Notes under the pieces: model-generated
What the model was told of the DNA's origin: nothing
Seen by the model: only the letters and a program-made list of their open reading frames with translations
Database searches by the model: none
Program-made: the position numbers and the translations under genes
NCBI GenBank assembly: GCA_963457665.1
Contig: OY735202.1
Coordinates: 53,465,351 to 53,529,350 of the forward strand
Reading direction: 5' to 3'
Source of the DNA: Thysanoteuthis rhombus
Taxonomy: Eukaryota; Mollusca; Cephalopoda; Oegopsida; Thysanoteuthidae
DNA length: 64,000 nucleotides
Shown here: piece after piece, positions 11,086-23,800 of the stretch
How the letters are laid out: each line of letters opens with the position of its first letter
Numbering within the stretch: the first letter of the stretch is position 1

Positions 11086-13385
11086 ACAATAACTGCATCT
11101 TTCGTATGATGACTAAAATAGTTGTTCTGGGCTTATAAAACTGCTAGATGCAACATGTCCAGTCGCTGGGCCATTTTTGAGACCTTATATCTTAGGAACT
11201 AGAAAAGCTAGAAAGATCCAGATTATGACGTTTGAAATGCGTGATTGATATTACTTCAGTCCGTGCCAGACAGAGTACACACAGTGGGTCAGGTTACTTG
11301 AAAATAGCTTCCCGAAAATACTGATGAAATTTGGAGCTCATTTTGACACTTTTTCTGAAAAAAACTTGAGGCTGATAACATTTTTAAAATCATCGAAACC
11401 TATCTTCAATTCAGTAGATCTTCCAGTTATGAAATGGTAGCTAGTTGGAAATGGAAAAAATAATTCGGTCACCATCACACAAAACAAGGTATTCATTGTT
11501 CTTGGATTCATAGTGACTGAATGAGTTAAGATAATCAGCCAAAATTTCACAGGACTTCGTTTCCGACTTAGAAGAACATGCAACCAAAAGTTTGAACAAA
11601 ATCGGAGATGATTGAGTGGAACACTTTCCTAAAATTGGTCCATTTGACATGGAATGACCCATAATTGAAATAAATCGAATTAAATTGTATCGTCTTTGAC
11701 TTGAAATAGATTTTTCTTCAGTACACTGATGTTTTTAATCTTTGAGGCGCATTCATAATTTTTCTTCCTTACAAAATGTCTATGATAAAATAGAATGAAT
11801 TTTTTTCCTTAGAATAAGTTATTTAATTAGAATAAATCACATTGTTTCTTCTTTGACTGAAAATAAAACTGTTCTTTCTTTTTTCGTTTCGAAACGATTG
11901 TTTAATTGTTTTGCTTTGTTTCTTCAAGATTGAGTCTTTTGTTGGAAAAAATCTCAAAATCCTTGCCGCCAGTAATACTGAACAATATGTCATCATAACC
12001 ACAATCATAACAGTTAGTTGGCTATTTCCATTTTTTTTATAGCCAACCCTTTTTTAAAGCCCCAGGTAAGCAAGGATAACCAAATCTATCCTATTATTTT
12101 AGCCTTTTGTTTATAGGTTTATTTGTGCCTCTTCTCCGCTAAAACTGCAAGGCCAAACCAATAACAATCGACTTACTACTTACTACTTTGAGGTCAGCAG
12201 AGGTCATTCTCTAGCCAATCTTCTGTATATTAGGATTTTCATCATTCTTCTCATGAATGGCAAAAACAATCTGTACAATAAAATTATTTTCTCGAGGTGG
12301 TTCTTCTTCATATCTTCAACACCATAAAGTAATAGCAATACAGCCAGCCGATGTCATATTCTGTGAGCAACTTCCCTTGCTTATTTTCAACTACTAGTCG
12401 AAGCCAAGGTCAGCCTCTCACTCTTTCCCTTCTTCAAATGTCTGAGCTGATTGCCTGACTGGATCAATCTCTCTCTAATTGTGTGCATGTGTGTGTGTGT
12501 CTCTCTCTCTCCATGTTTTCTGTTCTATCCAGCTTATTTTATTTAGTTGTTTTCTCATTTTGTTTTAGCAGTGAAATTAAAAAATGTATAATTAATTTTT
12601 TCCATATTCAATTCTCCTTTCTTTCAATCAGACCTCCGCTACTAGCATCAGTTTTGAATGAGAAAAAAAAATTCAGGTTTGTGGTGTAGGTGGCCATTCA
12701 ATGTAGCTATAATGCTGGGATAGACTATTACTTTCTGTCCATTATTTTCCAAATAGACATAAGGCTATCGTAACATAATTGAAAATGATATTTTTTCTTC
12801 AGAACAGAAGTAAGCTAGGTTTTCTTTCCCGGGCAATGCCAGGTACCCCAGTTAGTATTAATATATTTATAAATGAATGATTAATAATGTAAAAACATAT
12901 TTTTGTAAAATCATATTATAAATAAATGACTTTGAATGCTACATATTGAATTGAATAAATACTTGTTTTTTTGATTTGATCACTTGCTATCAACTCTGTT
13001 TCCTTTTGTGCATTCATTGTTGATTTCAACAACGGTTAAAATTTGGAGGCACAAAATGAAAGAATGCCAGAAAAGTGTTTACCTGGCCTCATATTTTAAT
13101 CACATATTTTTAAAGCCTAAAATTTTTTTAGGCATCCCAATGAATTGAATAATAGTACCACTACCACCACAACCAACACCACAATAAATTTTCAGAAAAT
13201 CTCCTTGATTATTACAAATAATTCTAGTGATCATTCATCTTGCGTCAACAGAATGGGAGGTGCCTTCCACCTGGTGTAACAATTGCCTAAGATGGATGGA
13301 AAGCATATAATGGGCTTCAGAATCGTGCTTTTAGCTTTGTTGATCCAAATTATGCTATTGTACTCAAGAAGATTATCATAGGGAT
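11086..13385. other. Putative IPMK 5' intron or upstream sequence
   Basis: AT-rich non-coding DNA. If the 10850-11079 block is the first exon, this is intron 1. Short ORFs are broken and unrecognised. Confidence 0.4.
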
Positions 13386-13722
13386 CTGGTCCTAATGCCA
13401 CTGTGCACACGAACACCATTGAAAGCAACTTGTCCCAATGCCACTGAGCACAGGAATACCATCGAAGACAACTGGTCTCAATATCACTGTGCACACAAAT
13501 ACCATTGAGGGCAACTGATCCCATTTCCGCTGTGCACACAACCACCACTGAAGGCAACTGGTCCCAATGTCATTGTACACACAAACATCATTGAAGAAAA
13601 CTGATCTCTATGTCACTGTGCACACAAATACCATTGAAGAGAACTGGTCCCAATGCCTCTGTGTATTCAGACACCATTGAAGGCAACTTGTCCCAATGCC
13701 ACATGAGCACCATTGAAAAGGA
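13386..13722. repeat. 43-bp minisatellite, about 8 copies
   Basis: Tandem copies of a unit built from CAATGCCACTGTGCACACA, then AATACCATTGAAGGCAACTGGTCC. The period is 43 bp and the copies differ by scattered substitutions. Because 43 is not a multiple of three, each strand's frame rotates from copy to copy. This produces three overlapping Cys/Trp/Met-rich ORFs on the - strand (13231-13814) that are not genes. Confidence 0.9.
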
Positions 13723-14358
13723 GAAAATCTTTTCCTTTTGTAATCAAATTGCTCAAAAAGTTGTCTGTTGGTGAGAGATCCAAAGAATAAGCAAGGGTGA
13801 AGTGAAATTTTCACTTTTGCAATGTCATCTCAGCAATGTGCTTGTAAGAATTATCACAAAATTGAACTGGATCCTTTGACTTAATTAACTCAACTTGGTT
13901 GTTGCACATTTTTCTCCTGATTTTTAATTTAGATCACTTATTGAGTTTCTTCACTTTTCCAGTTTAAATTGTTAGATATTGTTGTTCCACCAACTTGCCT
14001 TCCTCAAATTGTTCAATCAGTGTCATTTTACTGATGATAGACTATCTGGTCCAACAGACCTCCTTTTGATGTTCTTTTCATGCAGATTAAACATTGGATT
14101 TTTATGTGCTGAATCATTAATGAACTGAGTGATGCTTACTCTTACAAAATTAATGCTTAATCTCACAAAAGATGTTTAGAGCTTAGTGAAATGACAAGTA
14201 TTATTGTTGCTGAACATAACTAAAACATTAGCATTTAAAATTGTCCATTTTTTTTTCCATATAACATTATGAACATCTTTAAGATGTTTTGATATTTTTT
14301 CCACAGATTTGTTTGTACTGCTGTTGCCATTGTTTTTCACATCTCCTGCTTGTTTCAG
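13723..14358. other. Non-coding stretch ending in IPMK exon acceptor
   Basis: No independent feature was seen. The last 60 bases form a pyrimidine-rich tract ending TTGTTTCAG at 14358, the acceptor for the exon that carries the IPMK start codon. Confidence 0.5.
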
Positions 14359-17300
14359 GATGTCTCTTACCTATATCGATTGTTCAAAGTGACCAGAAGA
14401 AAGTCGGTACCATGTCATCATTACATGAAGAAAATTTTGAAGGTTTGCCCTCAGGAATTGAACCTTTGGCCCATCAAGTAGCAGGACACAGGCCCAAAGT
14501 ACCTAATGGTATTAAAGGTAAGGAAAATCTTCTCTTAATATAAAGTTTTCTTTGACCCAATTGATTTCATCATTGACATTTTGAATTAATCTTTGTTAGA
14601 GAAGTTTTCTTAGTCATATCTATTTTTGCCTGAAGAAATAAAAGGAACTCTTCATTGAAATTGATGTATAATCTAAATTCATCTGTTAGAAAAATTTTAG
14701 ATTAGTTTTTTTTTCTGTGAACTTTTCTTCTCTTTTTAAGAGCTTTACCTTTGATTTCCATTTTTAAAATGTTTACATGTTTAAATTGATTGTGAAATGC
14801 ATGATAAATATATTCAAACTTGCTTAGTTTTGTAACAATAATTTAGTAATATGAAACCTTATATCATTAACTTCGGGTTTCATCTAAAAAAATTATGATG
14901 TTAATAAAGGAAATATATGCTGATCAAAGTTACCTCCTTTCTACATCCTGGCTGTTTTATTTATAAATGAATTCAGAATGATATCCTTCTACAATGATTG
15001 TTTCATCTGAAACCGGTTTTCCTCTCAATTTTGGCTTCAAGTTACAGAGAATATTCTTATTGCTGCAGATTCTTGGCATCAAAGGTATAGTTCAGTTAAA
15101 GGCTCTGTTGGGTGTGAAAATAAGTCTCAAGAAGCAAACAGACAGTATGAACTATTTTACAGATAGTATGACCTTATTACCTCAGCCAATGATGTTGGAC
15201 TAAGGTTGTGTCGTGTGTCTGTCCATACAATATCTCATAAAAGTTCTCTATAAATGTAAATGACATTTTTTGAGCCGGGGAACAATTGAATTAATTTGGT
15301 GGGGGTTCAAGGAATTTTATTTTGTGATTTTGTCAGCATGTTAGATGGAATAATTTTCAGATGTAATAACACATTATTGATATCATAATAAGTAAATATG
15401 ATAAACTGCATTATAATTGTTTTTCAAACTATTGATGATATGTCTCAGATGAATGATTAACTCTAACATTTTGTTACAGCACAGTCTGTTTTGTGTAAAC
15501 TAATTGTTCAGCTTTCAATGACAATGGTGTTGGTGCACTCTCTGAGTGCTTCTTGGTTTACTGAGAATTTTACTCTCTTAAAGGGTTATTTAAAGAAACT
15601 ATACTTCTCAATGAAAATAGTCTTTACCGATAATCATCTTTTCATTACATAAACGATTTGATTTCAAATGCTTATCATTTTTGTTTAGGTTTCAGTTGCA
15701 CTGGTACACAAGTTTATAATAATTGATTTTCCAAGCATGTCCTGCTGAAATTATGTTCAATCTTTGAAGTTTTGTTTCCCAAACCAAATATATAAAGTCA
15801 TCTCAGCAATTCAAATGGCTCTGGAAAAGTACTTCTAGAAAGATATGCAGAATTATATTAATTTCATGGCACACTTAGAGATTATCAGCAACACACAGTT
15901 TGAAAAAATCTGCTCTAAAAGTTCAACAATATTCATACAATTCTTTAATGGTAAACTTACTTCGTAAATATCTAAATTCATTGAAAAATCAAGTTTTTGT
16001 GAAATTATTCTTCAAGCAGTTTCTGTGGAAGCATTTTGTTCAGAAATGTATTGATCAATGAATATCCATTCATGTAAATATGTAAATAAATAATGGTTAT
16101 TTTTCAACAGCTTTCTATCAGGCACCAAATGGTACTATATTGAAACATCTGCGTGCAAGAAGTCATCGAGAACTTGAATTCTACCGTCTCATCTTTGAGG
16201 ATGACAGCACAGACCCAATTCTGAAACAACTGAAAAATTTTCTTCCGAAGTATTTGGGAACATTCCAGCTTGATCTTTTTCCTGATGGTAATTCTTCTTA
16301 TCATAACTTTATTCTGCATTAATCACAAATTTGTGAGCTGAAGTACTCAGCTTTGACCTTTTTCAGATAATCTTTGGGAAGAATGTGTTGTTCATTCATC
16401 TTGTCATGGTAAATATTAGTTACATTAGCAGCTGTAAGATCACTTGATGAATAATAACACCGAAGAGACTTATGTGGTTTGTTACTTCCCTTCTTCTTTG
16501 CATTAATTCTGGGTTCAGCAATCAATTCATATTTTTTATATTTTCATGTTGTTGGTATGAATTGAATCTATGTTCATATAAGAAAAACTTTTTTTACAAT
16601 CCAAGGGAAATAACCAGTGTTTAAAAGCTACCTGAAAATTCAGGATCTAGCAGCTCATATTAAGGGAGATAACTCTAAATATTGAGAATAGCACACTCCA
16701 TAAAAAATTTATTATCCTTTAAATCCTGATTTCAAATCACTATGTGGGCAATTTCTACCTTTTCCATATTAAATTCAGAACATTTTTGTGTTGGATTTTA
16801 CTACTCTGTGTTTGTCTGGAGACCTTAGACCGGCATTTTTTCTTCCACAATTTTGAAATTTTATTGGTTCACAATTGACTTGTATAACCTTAACCATAAA
16901 CTTCACCCTTAAACTCTAATCAGAGGATATATAGAAATTGTTGAAGAAAAAATGCTATCCTGAGGTCCTCAGACAAACAAAAATATGCGTGAAATCTAAC
17001 CTGGAAATGTTCTAAATTTGATCCATAAAAAGTAATAATTTGAAGATACATGAAAATTACCTCTCTTTAAGATGTTAATCTTGAATATTGCCAAGTTACC
17101 TTTCTTTGAGCTTTGAGAGAAATTTTTTTTCTTTGAATTTCTATTCATAGGAGCTGAATTGGGTTATAGAGAAATTATTTTTGTACTGCTCCAAACTCTT
17201 CAAATTCAAAAATGAAATTAATCCATTTTCAAAAAATGAATGTAAAATTGAAAGGAAATTGTACCATTAGTCCCCCATTGGTACTCAATAGATATGTAAT

Positions 17301-20300
17301 CTGTTAAAAAAACGTTATCTCCTACAGCGTATAGGTGTGCTGTACTAGCTTTTCAAAATACTATGTTTCATCTTATATATCTTTACTAACAAACAAACTT
17401 TATGTATATATTTACTAGCAAACAAGCTTCTAATCAGAAAGAAAATGATATTTTTTGTTCTTAGAGTATTTTATCAAATTGGGAGATGTTACTAACTCTT
17501 TTGATAAACCCTGCATTGCTGATATCAAGATCGGAAGACAGACTTACCACTCAACAGCTTCTCCTGAAAAGATTGAGTACGAAAAATTCAAATACCCTCA
17601 GCTGTCACACATTGGTTTCCGGATCGGTTTTAGGGTAAGTTTTTTCCTTATGTAACATTATTCAATCAAGAATTTTATTTTCATTCTAGGATCAAAATTT
17701 CAGTTCAGTGCTTATTGAGGTTTCGTATGACGAGTCCAGTCGAACTATTTCATGGGAACTGCTTGTTGTGATAGAAGATTGTAGCAACAATAATTATGAA
17801 AAGATTTCCTGAAGAAGGAAGAGTTTTTTGCTTTCCTTTGTATTTTGTTTGCAGAAACTTCAAAATAAGTCTGATATTGATGACAAATCTTGACTATTTG
17901 CACCAAAATAGAGAAAATGATAAAAAAGATGGAATTGCAATATATTTTAGCTGAAATGTGAAATATTACTGTTGATAAGAACTTTGATTTAGCATCTTAG
18001 AAGTATAGCATACTGTGATAAGTATTTTTGTAGGGATACAGATGATAATTGTAAGTAAAGAAAACTAACACTATTTCCTATGATTCTTTATGCGAAGGGA
18101 GATCATTTCAGGAAAAATTTATTTGAATTCTCTTTCCATTAGTTGGTCTACTTTCAGATTATTGTCATCAACTTTTCTTGTAGGTTTATCGACCATGTTC
18201 GGAGACCTATGAATTACAAGATCATAAAAACTTGGTGCAGCTCGACAATTCGGAAATAATAGAAAAAGGTAATTTTTAAAAAATCTTATTGAATAAATAC
18301 ACAAAATCATATATACAAAGTTATATCATAGCAAGAGAAGCAGATATATTCATATTTGTTTTTTTTTAATCTTTCATATAAAAACACATCTAAAAATATG
18401 TGATTATGAATAAGGTATTGATGAGAACAGACCATGGTTAGTAGATATATTTTTGTCTACTTATCTTGGCCTTCTCAAAGAAATATGAACCCATATTTAT
18501 AGTTGTAAATATCAAATTGATAGTTTTAAATGAAATGATAGAAATATTTTTAATATAGATAGATGAATAAGTTGACCTTTCTAATTTTTTTTCAAACTGA
18601 AAACTTTCTATTTATATAATAAAAATTTTAAAAGTATTTCTTTTAATATTTTTGGGGAAAAAAATGAATTTTCATTAGGTAATAAATTCTGGATGGATCT
18701 GAACATATGAATCGGTTTTGTTTGGGTTTTTAAGGATGAACTTATTTTTTGTCATATTAACTCAGTTTTTGCTTTGAAATGCAGGCTACAAAGGTATACA
18801 AGGGGTACCCTACCTAAAAATAACTGAAATTATCGATATATTCCCAGTCACAACTTTGGAAAAAAACTGTGGGTCATTTCAAACTTGTTCTCATAACTTA
18901 TACCACGTATTCAAACGATTGTTTTTTAATCCTCAGTGAGCAGATGAAACAAAGATTTTGTGGAAATGTTTTTCAGTTTCAAATCTTCTGTTAACATGAA
19001 GTGTCATGAAGTCCAAGACAGACCAATCATCTCAGATATCTCATCAATGGTCTGACTTTTCATTTCAAGATTTCCATCATTTGGCTTGTTAAAGGTTGCC
19101 TAGATCATGGTTGGTCTGCAAATGATATTTCACTTCATTGAAATACAAATACTACTTGCACACTTCTTTCACCTAAAGTTTCTTCCTTAAAAGCTTCTCG
19201 AATATTTCCACTGTTCTAGCTGCAATTTTCCTAAAAGGAAACAACTTCATGCATATTCTCTAAATCAACCAATGTAAAAATTGACAAATACGCTTGCAAG
19301 CACCAGAAAAACTATTCTATCCAGAACCATGCCATGTGGCAAACTGACTCTCAATAGTGTTGACTTGTGACACCTAGCAACACAATCCAGTTCACGTGCC
19401 ACATTCAAATTCCTTTTAGATGGAAGGGTCCACCTCATATTTCCTCAATTTATTTTTGGAATATGTCCATAGATTTATACAAAATAAGAGTACTCTTCTT
19501 GACTTCTGATTAAGCATCAAGTCATTTAACAACTCTGTTTATTTCATCCAAAAAAATATCAGAAAATAAAGTTCAAAGCTCAAAATATGGCTCTCAATGT
19601 ACACACAGCTTTTTTTCTTGGTATATAAGTACAAGTTTATCTTATTTACACATGGCTTTTTTTCCTATCTTTCAGTTTATTGCAATTCCATAATTAATGG
19701 TATGTGATGCATATATATCTCAGAATCACTTCTAAGAAAACAATTTGTAGATTTTTGATGAATGTAGAACTGAGATGGTTAATAAGTTAACAACTCTCTG
19801 TAGCTAGATTAATCTTTTGACGACTTTTCTCAGGGTATTTATCTCTTCATGATTCATTTTTGATGTCATTCTATTGTCACTTGATATGATTTAATCTGTA
19901 AGTTCCGTGGACTGATCTGTCTTACTCATATTGGAAGTTTTCATAGTGTATCAAGTCCAGCAATAAAACCAATTCACTTTAAATTGTGACCTTTTAATCA
20001 TATTTGTTATATATTCTCATTTTCTTTTATAATGATATCAGAAAATCAAATATTCATATTTATTTTATATTTCTTCCAGGTGTAGGTGGTTACTTCAACC
20101 TACCAGAAAAATTACGTAAAGATGCTATATTGGCCATCCTTACAGAACTGAAGGAAATTCGCAACTGGTTTGAACTGCAACGAAACCTTTCATTTTATGC
20201 TACATCACTTCTGTGTGTATATGAAGGAAGGAGACCATGTGAATTGCATCAAAGCTATGTACATGGAAGCAATGAAAGCAGTGGTAACACTCTTGGTAAG

Positions 20301-20810
20301 AGAATGGCTGATACCCAGCCTTGCCCTCATCGCATAAATAATGTAAGTAATGAGTGTAACAAATGTTGCACTTATTTGATGACCAATGGCTACACCCAGT
20401 TATACCGGCCCCCTTTACCTCCAAGTGATGGTTGCGTGCAGGTGAAGATGATAGACTTCAACCATGTTTATACCACCACTGAACGGGATGATAATTATTT
20501 ATTTGGCTTGGACAATCTTATGAAATGTCTTGAAAAACTCTTGATTGATTATTGATGATGTATATTTTATTTTCTAATCCTAAACTTTAGGGGTTCTTTT
20601 TAAACATTTTTGAAGTTCATTACAGACATAACTTTTTAATATTTGAGATGAGATAAACAGTCAAGATGAGATCACTATGTAAAAAAAAAGTAAGATTCTA
20701 GCATCTCTTCTAATCTTCTTACTTATCCCAAAGTTATTTTTTATTTCATTTTGGATAAATTTACAATGCATATATTTCACTGAAATAAAACAGTCTTTGT
20801 TTTAAAGTAT
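14359..20810 (+). CDS. IPMK: Inositol polyphosphate multikinase (IPMK-like), 5 coding exons, 337 aa
   Basis: IPMK phosphorylates InsP3 and InsP4 towards InsP5, mainly in the nucleus, feeding higher inositol phosphate synthesis. Coding exons are 14412-14517, 16111-16287, 17465-17634, 18184-18268 and 20080-20555. All junctions are GT-AG and the phases (1,1,0,1) join without a break. Visible motifs: HQVAGH (residues 21-26), typical of IPMK and not of IP6K or IP3K; NGTILKHL with the ATP-site Lys47; the family signature PxxxDxKxG as PCIADIKIG (110-118); SLL (222-224); and the metal-binding IDF (304-306). At 337 residues it is shorter than the roughly 416-residue human enzyme; the N-terminal extension and the insert between SLL and IDF are reduced. 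The ATG at 14412 has A at -3 and precedes the conserved region closely. The upstream frame is open to the acceptor, so a further N-terminal coding exon cannot be fully excluded. Confidence 0.93.
14360..14392 (+). promoter_or_regulatory. Upstream ORF in the IPMK leader
   Basis: An ATG one base into the exon opens a 10-codon frame that ends in TGA before the main ATG at 14412, and in a different frame. If the exon starts at 14359 as the acceptor suggests, the mRNA carries a short uORF that could lower translation of the kinase. Confidence 0.45.
14412..14517 (+). CDS. IPMK: IPMK coding exon 1 (residues 1-35)
   Basis: It starts at ATG 14412 and holds the HQVAGH motif. It ends in AAAG before the donor GTAAGG at 14518, phase 1. 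The leader part of the exon is 14359-14411. Confidence 0.85.
14518..16110 (+). other. IPMK intron with dispersed repeat
   Basis: 1.6-kb intron. It contains the dispersed repeat at about 15195-15560 and otherwise has no recognised feature. Confidence 0.8.
15195..15560. repeat. Dispersed invertebrate repeat, partial
   Basis: It begins with TGTGTGTCTGTCCATACAATATCTCATAAAA and ends near GTGCACTCTCTGAGTGC. The same skeleton, CTGTCCACACAATATCTTAAA followed by a GGTGG-G motif and ending GCATGCACTCTTTGA, recurs at 63130-63320. This arrangement is common in dispersed invertebrate repeats. The element class is unknown. Confidence 0.5.
16111..16287 (+). CDS. IPMK: IPMK coding exon 2 (residues 36-94)
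   Basis: Acceptor TTTTCAACAG at 16110, donor GTAATT at 16288. It encodes the ATP-binding strand with NGTILKHL and the RELEFYRLIF helix, then the conserved LPKYLGTF segment. Confidence 0.92.
17465..17634 (+). CDS. IPMK: IPMK coding exon 3 (residues 95-151), PxxxDxKxG motif
   Basis: Acceptor TTCTTAG at 17464, donor GTAAGT at 17635, phase 0. It holds the inositol phosphate kinase signature PCIADIKIG followed by SPEKIEYEKFKYP, in the usual IPMK spacing. Confidence 0.94.
18184..18268 (+). CDS. IPMK: IPMK coding exon 4 (residues 152-179)
   Basis: Short 85-base exon between acceptor TTCTTGTAG and donor GTAATT. It continues the frame as VYRPCSETYELQDHKNL, corresponding to the VYHxxSxxYE segment of the family. 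It lies on the + strand; the - strand ORF over it is a shadow. Confidence 0.85.
20080..20555 (+). CDS. IPMK: IPMK terminal coding exon 5 (residues 180-337)
   Basis: Acceptor TTTCTTCCAG at 20079. The exon runs to TGA at 20553-20555. It contains GGYFNLPEKLRKDAI, the SLL and YEG motifs, a Cys-rich variable insert (residues ~263-277) and MIDFNHV, the Mg-coordinating IDF motif, followed by the GLDNLMKCLEKLL C-terminal helix. Confidence 0.95.
20784..20789 (+). terminator. IPMK polyadenylation signal AATAAA
   Basis: Consensus AATAAA 229 bases past the stop codon. Cleavage is expected about 15-25 bases further on. Confidence 0.7.
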
Positions 20811-23800
20811 ATGCTGGATGTGTATAAAACCTCTAACTCTTAAACTGGTCTATTTGCATAAAGTATGACCTTTCCTGACCTGGTTGTTTTGAGCAACGAG
20901 GTATTCAACAATCCTTATTTTTGGTATTCAATGTAACTTTGAGATGAAATAGGCATATCATGGCTTTTTTTCCTTTGTGTAAGATTTTAAAAAATCTGCT
21001 GACTCCAGCTAACATCCAGCCATTGGAATCAGGTGGTTAGGATTTTCCAAGGAAACAAATTTTTTTTTTTAAACCTCTTTGGGTTTGAGATATTAACTAA
21101 GCTCAGCTTAGTCTGTTATAGGTCCAAATGAGGAATAGGCAGACTATTGTGTTAATTTTCCAAGTATGGGAGACTTAGCTACCTTGAAAATCAGCATTTG
21201 AAATCCAGCCTTTTACTTGGGCTAGAACATAAAATACTGGTGACTTTGTGGGAATATGCATCTACTTCTGCCACCCACTTTTTTGGTTATTTTTTCCTGA
21301 GCTAATTAGGCTTTTCAAGGCTTCCTATAATCAAAGAGGCAGACTGTGACTACCACGTCAACCAACTGGCTCATTCATCCACTCATGTTGTTGACCTAAG
21401 TATCTTGTGAAAAATTTATCTCAGATCATAGCCAGCCAAGAAGGGCTAAGGTGAACTCAAATGAGTTATTTCCCAACTTCCAGTATGTATGTTATATGCA
21501 GTATCCTTGCCAATAATATTCTCTAATAGGGTTAGTAAAATATGTCAGAAAATACATATTTTAAAACTGAAATAAGAAACTAATCCTAGAATCATTTTCT
21601 TTACTAATTTAGATAATTTGCTGAAAAATTTGGTTGGTGCAGTATGTTTATTCAACCTTGAATTTTGATGCCTATACCTATTTGATATATCCAAGATTAT
21701 TTTCCATTTAATCAAGTGATGACCAGTATCCCAAGAAATTATGCATTCCATATTATACTGAAATTTCTATTGAGATTCTTGTGCCAGTCTTCGGGTGATA
21801 ACTTAGATACCTCACTAACAATGTTACATGTACTTTTGTTACTTTGATTTATATTTATCTTAATTTGCTGAACAAATATGTCATCTCTTTTAAATTAAAC
21901 AACAAAATTAATCCTTTGCTTTATGAGTGTAAATATATTAAGACAGATTGTAGTGGCTTCACATCAATATGCATTTCATACTATTCACAACTTGGCTCAA
22001 TTAACACTCATGAAATACAAATATTAAGATAGTTTGACAAACTCATCTGAAATTATATGTAACCATGAAATATCATTCATGGTATAAAAAAAAAAAAGCT
22101 TAAAAGTTAACAAAATTGCATTCTTCCTTAAATCAGGTATTCTTGTGAGATTTTTCGTATTCTGATAATTACCAGTAAAATTCAAAGATGGCAAAACATT
22201 TTGTCAGTGTTTGTATAAAAGTTATGTTTCTGAAGGACAAAAAATCTTTAAAAATTGTCATATTGCCAAAAGACAATTTACAAAAGTTATGAAACCATTA
22301 AAGTATAAAATTTTTGTTTTCGTTATAATTGTTTATTATAAAACTGATCTTCTAATACTGAACAAAAATGTCTATAGCAAAATTCAAATTAACAATGAAA
22401 AATAACATTACATGGATAAAAAAAATAGTCTCAATTTTCTGCATGATTAAAAAAAATTGGTACCAGTAGCTTTTCAAGCTATTTTTCATTCTTTGTAATA
22501 GCCACTACAATTTTGGTGTCTTTTTTCCCTCTTAATCTGTACAATAAAAACATTGCATGAAGTATGAAAAAATTAAGTTCATTCAGCAATGTCTTCTGTT
22601 CATTACTTAATCACCCAATTAAATTGCAATATTTCATTTATTTATTTTTGTTTTTACCAATTCCACTGAAACAAAGCAGTGTATATGGTATCAATAATAA
22701 GAGCAGAATTCAAACACTCAACTACCATGACTGCTCTACTTTGTTTATTATTCAACAGAAAATTGAATATTTCGTCTCTATTGTTATGTGATATTTTCTT
22801 TAGTTGAGAAATTTCAGGATTGTATGAAAAAGAATTGACATTCAAAAATTGAGATTCATTTTTCTCTGATTTGATGGTGATGGGATGTATGCTTTTTTTT
22901 TTTCTTGCCAAAGTTGGGGCAAAAGCAGAAGGCATATATCATAAAATCCATTAGGTTTTATCAGTACATTCCAGTACAGTCATAGCTCATCAAATAAGAA
23001 AACTTGGTTTCTTTGACCCAAAACTAAAATCTACAATTTAGAAGACATTGAGTCTTTCAAACTTCAGTTTCCTTGATAACCAGCAATAATCAAGTGCTAT
23101 GAATATTTTTTTTTTTTAATCATGAGATTAATTTTTTGTTGATTGAATAACGATAATGATTTCTAATTTTTTTTGTTTATTTTGGAAATAAATTCCACCT
23201 AATAGCTGCAAGCATCAATAGAATTTTTTCTCACTATATATCATTGCAAATAAACCACAAAAGTTTTGTTGGTATAATTTCTTTCTAGGTCTTTGGGATG
23301 GGGAATATCTTTTTAATGACTAAATTGGAAAATATTCTTGAAAATGATGTAATTTTTATTGACTCTATGTTTGCATTTCACAACATACATCCCTATTCAT
23401 GTTTCATGTTACTTTTCCTATACTATATATGTAAAAAGAAATGTGACTGATGTTAAATATTTTTGTATTTACATTATTAAAATTTGATTTTTTTTATAAC
23501 CCAAGACTTACCATTTTTCAAAATTATTGAACAAGGTCATATTTTTTTAATCTTTAAATGTAAAATCTGAATGTTATGGTATGTTTTTTTTTTATGTTTG
23601 TTTGGAAGGCAGAGAATTGAAATATTACATCTTCCATATTCAGACCACAGATCTGAATTACTGTACAGATATGGCGATTCACCCTATCTAAAGTTCAAGG
23701 TTTTCTTCATTTCATTATTTCCTTCGGCTGAGAAGATGAAGAAGTGATTTTAATGGAAAGTGATAAAAACTAGAAGGTGACTTAATTTAAACTGTAAATG

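Noticed and set aside
13231..13814. Cys/Trp-rich repetitive ORFs on the - strand
   Set aside because: A 43-bp minisatellite read in rotating frames.
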